Part shown: in pieces, positions 57,834 to 64,000 of the stretch
Numbering within the stretch: position 1 is the stretch's first letter
Layout of the letters: the number at the start of each line of letters is the position of its first letter
NCBI RefSeq assembly: GCF_900100015.1
Contig: NZ_FNDD01000018.1
Span: 1-64,000 of the forward strand
Length of the DNA: 64,000 nt
Origin: Vibrio xiamenensis
Lineage (GTDB): Bacteria > Pseudomonadota > Gammaproteobacteria > Enterobacterales > Vibrionaceae
Direction: 5' to 3'
Translations under genes and position numbers: made by a program
Notes under the pieces: model-generated
Seen by the model: the letters and a program-made list of their open reading frames with translations, nothing else
What the model was told of the DNA's origin: nothing
Database searches by the model: none

Positions 57834-59450
57834 TTACAACTGTTTGACTTCGATGTTCATGGTTTGAATCCGATAGGCAATTTGGCGCGGGGTCATATTG
57901 AGTAGCCGAGCGGCTTTGGCTTTAACCCAGCCACTTTGCTCTAAGGCTTCAATCACGCGAGCGCGCTCATCTTGGTCGTCCTCAAGGTTTTTGCCGCCAT
58001 AGCCGTTATTGCGCAGCAGCGGGTTTGGCGACGGCGCTGGAGGCGGCGCATACGACGACATCATCGGCGCTGGCGCTTCACTTGAGTGAATGCCGTTAAA
58101 CTTAGGTACGCTGGAGAGATGAATCAAATTGGCATCGATAATGCCGTCGGCACTTAAAATCGCCGCCCGTTCAATGGTGTTCTCCAATTCACGCACGTTG
58201 CCAGGCCATGAATAGTTCATGATTTTGGTCAGCGCGCTATCTCTAAGTTCTAGGCTGCGGCTTTGTACGCCAGACAGTTTCTCAAGCATGAAAGTAATCA
58301 GCTCCGGCACATCTTCCATCCGATCGCGCAGTGGCGGAACCACAATCGGCATCACGTTGAGACGGTAATAAATATCCTCGCGAAAATTTCCCGCCAATAC
58401 TTCATTTTCAAGCGAACGGTTGGTCGCAGCGATGATTCTTACATCGACCATAATCGGCTCACTACCGCCAACGCGGTCAAAGGTTTTCTCCTGCAAAACC
58501 CTTAGCAATTTGGCTTGAAACGCTGGACTGGTTTCACCGATTTCATCAAGGAAAATCGTGCCGCCATTGGCCAGTTCAAAACGGCCTTTACGTTGATTCA
58601 CTGCGCCGGTAAAGGCACCTTTTTCGTGGCCAAACAGCTCAGACTCCAAAAGATTGTCTGGCAGCGCTGCACAGTTGAGTTTGATGAATGGCCGATTGGC
58701 GCGCGGCGAGTTGTAGTGAATCGCGTTGGCGATCACCTCTTTACCAGTGCCGGATTCGCCGCGAATTAAAATCGTTGAATCCCAGCGTGACACCAAACGA
58801 ATTTGGTCAAAAATTTCGCGCATTGGTTTGGTGTGGCCAACCAAGCATTGAAAGCCATAATCTTTACGCACTTTGCGGCGCAAGCCATCACGTTCATTGA
58901 CCAGTTTTTTCTTCTCAGACTGAATGTTGTAGGCAAGCTGAATGTTGACAGTAATCAGGTTGGCGATCATCTCCAGAAAGTGGTGCAGGGCGCGCACTTG
59001 CGATTCGCTGTGGGTTTCTGGCTGAGCGCACAACGCGCCAATCACTTTTTTGTCGACGCTTTTTAGCGGAACACAAATAAACGGCTTATCGTAGTCGTAG
59101 ATCTCAAGCTTGTCGGTAAAGCGAATATCGCTGCCAAGGTTCATCAGCACAATCGCATCGCCCTGTTCAAATACCGCGCCGATGATGCCTTCGCCTTGTT
59201 TGTAGCTCACGCCTTTACGTTTACGCTCTTCAACGCCTGGCGCGTGAAAGGATTCAACCAACATAATGTCGCGCAGGGGATCTTTAATGGTCAGCACACC
59301 ACCGTGCAGATGACACTCTTCATGCAAAATTTTCAGCGCCGCCGGAAAGGTGTGGCGGTAATCTAAGCTCTGATTAAGGTGAGTACTTATCTTGTACAAA
59401 GTGGCAAGTAAGTTGCCTTCTTTGAGTTGTAAATCGGTTGAGCTATGCAT
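57834..59450 (-). CDS. nifA: nif-specific transcriptional activator NifA
   Basis: Sigma-54 enhancer-binding protein, 538 aa. N-terminal GAF domain about residues 15-185; AAA+ domain from about 215 with Walker A GESGTGKE, the sigma-54-contact GAFTGA, Walker B ANGGTIFLDEIG, sensor-type RLNVMPIVVPPLRDR; a proline-rich linker (APPPAPSPNP) and the C-terminal Fis-type HTH (VKAKAARLLNMTPRQIAYRIQ). The linker has no Cys motif, so it is the NifL-controlled, not the O2-sensitive, class. It starts in a TAATG overlap with nifL. Confidence 0.97.
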   Translation of the reverse strand: MHSSTDLQLKEGNLLATLYKISTHLNQSLDYRHTFPAALKILHEECHLHGGVLTIKDPLRDIMLVESFHAPGVEERKRKGVSYKQGEGIIGAVFEQGDAIVLMNLGSDIRFTDKLEIYDYDKPFICVPLKSVDKKVIGALCAQPETHSESQVRALHHFLEMIANLITVNIQLAYNIQSEKKKLVNERDGLRRKVRKDYGFQCLVGHTKPMREIFDQIRLVSRWDSTILIRGESGTGKEVIANAIHYNSPRANRPFIKLNCAALPDNLLESELFGHEKGAFTGAVNQRKGRFELANGGTIFLDEIGETSPAFQAKLLRVLQEKTFDRVGGSEPIMVDVRIIAATNRSLENEVLAGNFREDIYYRLNVMPIVVPPLRDRMEDVPELITFMLEKLSGVQSRSLELRDSALTKIMNYSWPGNVRELENTIERAAILSADGIIDANLIHLSSVPKFNGIHSSEAPAPMMSSYAPPPAPSPNPLLRNNGYGGKNLEDDQDERARVIEALEQSGWVKAKAARLLNMTPRQIAYRIQTMNIEVKQL

Positions 59451-61057
59451 TACTTCACCTCGCTGAGTATCGGTAAAGTTAAGGTGATTTTCGCGCCGCC
59501 AAGCACGTGGCTTGAGGTAATTTCAATCACGCCGTGGTGATCATTGATCACCTGTTGAACAATCGACATACCCACCCCACGACAGCCGTTATGGGTGGCC
59601 GACTTGGTACTGTAAAACGGTTCGAAAATCTTATTTTTGTCCTCTTCGTGAATGCCGCGACCGCTGTCTTCAATCACGATCATCACTTCATCTTGATTCG
59701 ACGACGTCGATAAGCGAATCGCGCGTTCGTCCGGATTCGATTTGGCGATTTCATCAATCGCGTTATCCACCAATTGGTTCACCGCCAGCAGCAAGCGTGA
59801 AGGAATGGCGTTAATCGACATCAATGTCGCTTCAAGGTTGAGATCACAGCCGATGTAGGTTTTAAGCATGCGGTCGGTTGAAATTGCGCAGGCATCGCGC
59901 ACCACTTGGTTAATATTGGTGGTTTGATACGGCTCATTTGGCCGCTCAGGAATCGCGTGTTGAATGTATTGCAGCGCATGAAAGCCTTGAGCAATCGCAT
60001 CGCCCATCATATCAAGGCCAGTACAAGCGTGATTGCGATTACGCAAAATGCCGACTGCCGAATCAATCACGTTAAGCGGCACTTGCAACTGATGAATGGT
60101 CGCCATCAGCACTTCTTGCATGCTGTGTACGTGCTTACTTTCGGCGGTGAGTAGCTGAATGGTGCTGATGCGCCTTTCCTCGACAAAGCGTTTTTCTTTG
60201 GTGCGATCGTGAATCACGACAATCGCATGAGCGGAGCCGTGGTCTGAGAAAAAGTGCTCAGTTTCGCCATGAGAGAGGGTCAGGGGTTCGACGGCGCATT
60301 CAAACCAGCGATATTCACCTTTGTCGCGACACTCGATATCAAAGCGAGCGCGTTGAAAATTAAACGCTGGCGCAGAGCTTGGCAGCGGAACGCCATTGAC
60401 CACATTGAGGGTGTTTTCTGCGCGCTGATTGGCATTTAATCGACCACGATGGATGCGCTTAGGCAAACGGCGAATCATGGTTTCACTGATGCTTTCGGTT
60501 AGTTGTGACATCAGTGATGTGTATAAACTGCCTTCGCCGATCTGCTGTTTTAGGCCACTATTGGTAAACACCACTTCTAGTTTGTCGTTGAGCATCAGAA
60601 ACGAGACGGGCGCCGCGTTGAGTATGGTCTCAAAAATCGAGTTTTGATTGGAAAGACGCTGGTTGCCAGTGAATTGCTCAGTAACATCTTCATGAATGGC
60701 GTAGAAACCTAAATGCTCGCTGCCGGAAATTGGAAACACCGAGAGATCGGCGATGTAGACTTCGCCATTTTTCTTTTTGTTGAGTAAGTTACCGCGCCAC
60801 TTTTTTCCATTCTTAATCGTTTCCCATAAGTTCTGATAGATCTCTGGTGGGGTGCGGTTGTAGGAGAGGATCGAGCAGTTTTTGCCAAGCAGTTCTGCTT
60901 CGCTATAACCGGTTAGGCGAGTAAAGTTTTGATTGAGCGCGCGAATGCAACCTTGCTTATCGGTGACGAGTAGCGCTGAAGGCATCTCTTCGATGATGTC
61001 GTTAAGTAGTGCTGGGTGTATCTCGGTTGCTAACCGCTGAAATGCTGAATTTTCCAT
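59450..61057 (-). CDS. nifL: Anti-activator NifL (redox/nitrogen sensor)
   Basis: Binds and inhibits NifA when oxygen or fixed nitrogen is high. 535 aa: PAS1 at about 20-130 (ALLVTDKQGCIRALNQNFTRLTGYSEAELLGKNCSIL), where FAD senses redox in A. vinelandii NifL; PAS2 about 145-290; a histidine-containing helical region with ATIHQLQVPLNVIDSA; and a GHKL ATPase domain (NQLVDNAIDEI, VIEDSGRGI, FEPFYSTK, CRGVGMSIVQQV). It resembles histidine kinases but acts by stoichiometric binding. ATG has AGGGAG 6 bp upstream. Confidence 0.95.
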   Translation of the reverse strand: MENSAFQRLATEIHPALLNDIIEEMPSALLVTDKQGCIRALNQNFTRLTGYSEAELLGKNCSILSYNRTPPEIYQNLWETIKNGKKWRGNLLNKKKNGEVYIADLSVFPISGSEHLGFYAIHEDVTEQFTGNQRLSNQNSIFETILNAAPVSFLMLNDKLEVVFTNSGLKQQIGEGSLYTSLMSQLTESISETMIRRLPKRIHRGRLNANQRAENTLNVVNGVPLPSSAPAFNFQRARFDIECRDKGEYRWFECAVEPLTLSHGETEHFFSDHGSAHAIVVIHDRTKEKRFVEERRISTIQLLTAESKHVHSMQEVLMATIHQLQVPLNVIDSAVGILRNRNHACTGLDMMGDAIAQGFHALQYIQHAIPERPNEPYQTTNINQVVRDACAISTDRMLKTYIGCDLNLEATLMSINAIPSRLLLAVNQLVDNAIDEIAKSNPDERAIRLSTSSNQDEVMIVIEDSGRGIHEEDKNKIFEPFYSTKSATHNGCRGVGMSIVQQVINDHHGVIEITSSHVLGGAKITLTLPILSEVK

Positions 61058-61103
61058 GAGAACTCCCTGTCTTGGTTCACGAACTGTCCTTTGTTTACTT
61101 ATT

Positions 61104-61121
61104 AAGCAGAATTCGTTCCCA
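61104..61121 (-). promoter_or_regulatory. Probable sigma-54 promoter of nifLA
   Basis: On the minus strand TTGGGAACGAATTCTGCTT: GG-N10-GC with a weaker -12 box (TTCTGC). Predicted start near 61094, 37 bp before nifL. It matches less well than the other sites. Confidence 0.5.
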
Positions 61122-61202
61122 ATTTTATAAATCCCTGTTTTACTTGTGGGAATAGTTGCAGTGAGCTTGATCCAAGACAATTCTGAATGCCGATCACAAC
61201 CC

Positions 61203-61226
61203 AAATTGTCACCTTTGTGACAATTT
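61203..61226. promoter_or_regulatory. Shared NifA site, palindrome between nifL and rnfA
   Basis: AAATTGTCAC-CTTT-GTGACAATTT, perfect 10-bp arms and a 4-bp centre. It contains TGT-N10-ACA at 61207-61222. Its centre is about 121 bp from both the predicted rnf start and the predicted nifL start. Confidence 0.8.
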
Positions 61227-61309
61227 GTAGCGTCCAACTGCGGCGAAAATGCAGTTAAAACCCTATGAAATGCAGTTAATGTCTTTATACGTGATGCATT
61301 TTGGGGCAT

Positions 61310-61325
61310 TGGCACTCTTAATGCA
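61310..61325 (+). promoter_or_regulatory. sigma-54 promoter of the rnf operon
   Basis: TGGCACTCTTAATGCA: a perfect TGGCAC -24 box and TGCA -12 box with GG-N10-GC. Predicted start near 61336, about 64 bp before rnfA. Confidence 0.88.
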
Positions 61326-61399
61326 CCAAGGCTTTTCAAAGCACAAAAGGTGGTGAGCACCTGTTTTGAATTGACTTGGAAGCATGGGAGTAAAAGATT

Positions 61400-61972
61400 A
61401 TGGATGATTGGGTTCTGTTAGTCAGTGCCGCATTTGTCAACAACGTGGTTTTGGCTAAGTTTTTAGGTTTGTGCCCGTTTATGGGGGTATCGAAAAATCT
61501 GTCAAGTGCACTCGGTATGGGGTTTGCAACCATGTTTGTGATCACCATTGCGGCGATCGCCTCGTGGTTGTTTCAACACTGGATTCTTGAACCGCTGCAT
61601 TTGGAAGTATTGCAGATCGTGTCGTTTATCGTCGTGATCGCTTCTGTGGTTCAAGTCACCGAGTTGTACATTCAAAAAAACAGTCCGGCACTGTATCAAG
61701 CGCTGGGCGTGTTCCTTCCTCTCATCACCACTAACTGCGCGGTACTCGGTGTCGCGCTGCTGGTGGTTCAAGAGCATTACGGTTTCTTTCGCACCATCAT
61801 GTTTGCGCTCGGTTCATCACTGGGATTCACCGTGGTGATCGTGGTGTTTGCTGGGTTGCGTAACCAGCTCAAACTCAGCCGAGTGCCCGAGGCGCTGCAA
61901 GGCAATCCGATTGCGTTTATCACCGCTGGATTGCTGTCGATGGCGTTTATGGGTTTTGCGGGAATGGCGTAA
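61400..61972 (+). CDS. rnfA: Ion-translocating Rnf electron transport subunit A (nif-linked)
   Basis: 190-aa membrane subunit with six helices. LGLCPFMGVSKNLSSALGMG and FLPLITTNCAVLGVALLV carry the two conserved Cys of the RnfA/RnfE family, which bind a membrane-embedded Fe-S cluster. Rnf drives electrons from NADH to low-potential ferredoxin using ion-motive force. First gene of an rnf operon divergent from nifL; NifA control is inferred from the promoter. Confidence 0.93.
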   Translation: MDDWVLLVSAAFVNNVVLAKFLGLCPFMGVSKNLSSALGMGFATMFVITIAAIASWLFQHWILEPLHLEVLQIVSFIVVIASVVQVTELYIQKNSPALYQALGVFLPLITTNCAVLGVALLVVQEHYGFFRTIMFALGSSLGFTVVIVVFAGLRNQLKLSRVPEALQGNPIAFITAGLLSMAFMGFAGMA

Positions 61973-61996
61973 GCCAAGCGAATAGGAGATAGAACA

Positions 61997-62518
61997 ATGA
62001 GTTTCGTAATTTTTATTGTGCTTGGCTCTTTGATTGGTCTTGGCCTAGGTGTGGCGTCGCGCCGTTTTGCGGTCGAAGGCGATCCTCTGGTCGATGAAAT
62101 TGAAGCGCTCTTGCCGGGTGGCCAATGTGGTCAATGTGGTAAAGCCGGTTGTCGCCAAGCGGCGGAAGCCATGGTCAGTGGCGATATGGGTGTTGATGGC
62201 TGTCCGCCAGCCAGCAGCGCATTTCGTCTTGCGGCGGCCAAAGTGCTGGGTATTTCCGCAAGTGGCGGTGGCGAAGATGTGATTTGGCTCGCGAGAGTCG
62301 ATGAGTCGCACTGCAGCGGCTGCACGCGTTGCTTCAAAGCGTGTCCTTACGATGCGATTGTCGGCGCAACCAAACAAGTTCACACCGTGGTTAGCGATGT
62401 GTGCACCGGGTGTCGCGTATGCGCCGATACCTGTCCGCAAGGCTGCATCGAAGTCTACTCACCGCAACTGGCGGCTAACCGTTGGTTCTGGCCAAAACCG
62501 ATTGAAGCGAGAGGATAA
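61997..62518 (+). CDS. rnfB: Rnf electron transport subunit B
   Basis: 173 aa. One N-terminal helix (FVIFIVLGSLIGLGLGVASRRF), then the four-Cys FeS motif GGQCGQCGKAGCRQAAEAM with a later GCPPAS, and two ferredoxin-type clusters CSGCTRCFKACP and CTGCRVCADTCPQGC. The size and cluster layout match RnfB. AGGAGA lies before the ATG, 24 bp after rnfA. Confidence 0.94.
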   Translation: MSFVIFIVLGSLIGLGLGVASRRFAVEGDPLVDEIEALLPGGQCGQCGKAGCRQAAEAMVSGDMGVDGCPPASSAFRLAAAKVLGISASGGGEDVIWLARVDESHCSGCTRCFKACPYDAIVGATKQVHTVVSDVCTGCRVCADTCPQGCIEVYSPQLAANRWFWPKPIEARG

Positions 62519-62523
62519 ACGCC

Positions 62524-64000
62524 ATGATTTCTGTTGATACTAAAACCACGTTTTTCCGTCCATTTAGTGGTGGCATTCATCCTCGTTCCTACAAATCGTT
62601 GACGGCGAAAAGCTCCAGTCAACGCAGCGTGTTGATGCCGGAAAAACTGTATTTTTCACTGCAATTGCCAAACGGCGAAATGTTGCGTCCGCTGGTTGCG
62701 GTTGGCGATAACGTCGTAAAAGGGCAAAAAATCGCGGTTGGGAAAAGCCCAATGCACGCGCCGCTGCATGCGTCGGCCAATGGTCAGGTGGTGGAGATCG
62801 TCTCTCACATTACGTCCCATCCGGGCAAATTGAAAAGCCCAACCATCGTAGTGGCGACCAGCAACGATCTGAGTTGGAGCAGCGATTATCACTCCCGTTC
62901 TATCGCGACCTTAACCAGCGATGAGATCATCGCCGGCATATTGGATGCGGGCATTGTCGGGCTTGGTGGTGCGGGCTTTCCAACTGGCATGAAAGCTAAA
63001 TTCGCGCGCCAAAGCAAAGTTGACACGCTTGTGATTAACGGCGGCGAGTGCGAACCGTATCTGACGTGTGATGATCGCTTAATGCAAGAGCAAAGCGCGC
63101 AGATTATCGCGGGCATTCGCTTGTTAATGATCGCCGCAGGCGCCAAAAAAGCGCTGGTGGGTATTGAAGATAACAAACCGCTCAGCTTAGAGAGCATGAC
63201 CAATGCGGCCAGTGAAGACCCGAGCATCGAAGTGCATTCCGTCCCTTCGCTCTACCCAATGGGATCTGAGCGGCACTTAATCAAAGCGCTGACTGGGCAG
63301 CAAGTTCCGCTTGGCGGATTGGCCAGCGACATTGGTATTTTGGTTAATAACGTTGCCACGGCGCATGCGATTTATCAGGCGCTGCGCTACGGCAGGCCGC
63401 TGGTGTCACGACTCATTACGGTATCCGGTCAAGGCATTCATCAGCCATGTAACGTTGAAGTGCCAATTGGCACGCGTGTGCGCGATGTGATCGCGTTTTG
63501 TGGCGGTCTAAATATGGATTGCGAGCGGCTTATTTTTGGTGGCCCGATGATGGGGCAGGTGATCACTGACCTCGATATTCCGGTAGGCAAAACCGTTGGC
63601 GGCATTTTAGCGCTGACGTCAGAGGAAATCGGTGACAGTGAATCCAAAGAGTGTATTCGCTGCGGTCAGTGTGTGCGCGCCTGCCCGATGGGGTTGATGC
63701 CATTTATGATTGCCGCCAATAGCCGCGCTTCTGAATTTGAAAAAGCCGAAGAGCTTGGCGTTAAGCACTGTTTGTCGTGCGGTGCATGCAGCTATATCTG
63801 CCCGTCTCGTTTGCCGCTGGTGCAGTATTTCCAACACGCCAAAGGCGTGCTCAATCAGCGTTCATCGGCGGTGCAGCGCGCCGAAAGGGCCAAACAACTG
63901 GCTGCGGCAAAAACCGCACGCTTGGAAGCCGAAGCGCAGGCCAAACTGGCGGCTAAGGAAGCCAAAGCCAAACGCGGTGGTCGCTCAGCTGGACGCCGCA
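62524..64000 (+). CDS. rnfC: Rnf electron transport subunit C, cut by window edge
   Basis: The frame is open from the ATG to the end of the window (492 codons seen). FSGGIHPRSYKSLTAK opens; the NADH/FMN-binding region follows (GIVGLGGAGFPTGMKAKF, INGGECEPYLTCDDRLM), and two 4Fe-4S motifs CIRCGQCVRACP and CLSCGACSYICP are near the end. After these the protein is Ala/Lys-rich and coiled (KTARLEAEAQAKLAAKEAKAK), the tail typical of gammaproteobacterial RnfC. It begins 5 bp after the rnfB stop. The rest (rnfD, G, E expected) is outside. Confidence 0.93.
   Translation, partial: MISVDTKTTFFRPFSGGIHPRSYKSLTAKSSSQRSVLMPEKLYFSLQLPNGEMLRPLVAVGDNVVKGQKIAVGKSPMHAPLHASANGQVVEIVSHITSHPGKLKSPTIVVATSNDLSWSSDYHSRSIATLTSDEIIAGILDAGIVGLGGAGFPTGMKAKFARQSKVDTLVINGGECEPYLTCDDRLMQEQSAQIIAGIRLLMIAAGAKKALVGIEDNKPLSLESMTNAASEDPSIEVHSVPSLYPMGSERHLIKALTGQQVPLGGLASDIGILVNNVATAHAIYQALRYGRPLVSRLITVSGQGIHQPCNVEVPIGTRVRDVIAFCGGLNMDCERLIFGGPMMGQVITDLDIPVGKTVGGILALTSEEIGDSESKECIRCGQCVRACPMGLMPFMIAANSRASEFEKAEELGVKHCLSCGACSYICPSRLPLVQYFQHAKGVLNQRSSAVQRAERAKQLAAAKTARLEAEAQAKLAAKEAKAKRGGRSAGRR

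Larger units (their letters stand above)
61058..61399. promoter_or_regulatory. Divergent nifL-rnfA control region
   Basis: A 342-bp region holding sigma-54 sites facing both ways and one central NifA palindrome. Several TGCA-containing words (ATGCAGTT at about 61249 and 61270, TGCATT at 61294) also lie between the palindrome and the rnf promoter; no full NtrC site could be confirmed. Confidence 0.75.

Noticed and set aside
61326..61399. NtrC-type site (TGCACC-N-TGGTGCA) upstream of rnfA
   Set aside because: Words such as TGCACC and GGTGGTGAGCACC are present but do not align to a full consensus with correct spacing.

Overview
The window looks like chromosomal DNA of a nitrogen-fixing Vibrio (Gammaproteobacteria). 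Two things support this. The left 28.8 kb is a set of core genes (ychF-pth-prs-ispE-lolB / hemA-prfA-prmC-sirB2-sirB1-kdsA / nutA / uraA / bepA / dapA-bamC / dapE) whose products and order match what I recall of Vibrio chromosome 1. The right 35 kb is an almost complete molybdenum nitrogenase gene set of the gammaproteobacterial type with a NifL/NifA regulatory pair. The species cannot be fixed from the sequence alone.

Layout. 1-476: two minus-strand tRNA genes (Leu, cut by the window edge, and Met) with a strong sigma-70 promoter. 477-28818: housekeeping genes for translation, isoprenoid, heme, LPS and lysine/peptidoglycan precursors, envelope assembly, a 5'-nucleotidase, a uracil permease, a chemoreceptor and small conserved proteins. 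28819 onward: the nif region. Left nif arm: nifHDK-T-Y, nifE-N-X-ferredoxin, nifU-S-V-W-Z-M, then modABC for molybdate uptake. Middle cargo (about 46.5-55.1 kb): cytochrome b561, an old-yellow-enzyme oxidoreductase with a SigZ-like ECF sigma factor, an ArsP/DUF318-type permease and a mini-thioredoxin, a DUF481 outer-membrane protein, an NCS1 permease, MsrA and a P-loop kinase-like protein. Right nif arm, on the minus strand: nifL-nifA, and nifB-ferredoxin-nifQ. Divergent from nifL is an rnfABC... operon that runs off the right edge.

How it works together. NifHDK is the enzyme. NifU/NifS build Fe-S clusters, NifB makes NifB-co, NifEN/NifX/NifY, NifV (homocitrate), NifQ and ModABC (molybdenum) complete FeMo-co, and NifW/Z/M/T assist maturation. 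Rnf and the ferredoxins supply low-potential electrons. Regulation is readable in the DNA: sigma-54 promoters (GG-N10-GC) with upstream NifA sites (TGT-N10-ACA) stand before nifH, nifE, nifU, nifB and rnfA, and a weaker sigma-54-like site lies before nifL. The NifA site between nifL and rnfA is one near-central palindrome about 120 bp from both predicted start sites, which suggests shared control and NifA autoregulation.

Points for a second look: that shared regulatory palindrome; a long nifE leader with a small ORF; degenerate 15-18 bp tandem repeats in three nif intergenic gaps; CGACAA/TTGTCG palindromes near nif promoters; a cysteine-rich NifW tail; and the redox/sigma/permease cassette inside the nif region. 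No transposase, integrase, CRISPR array or defence system was seen.
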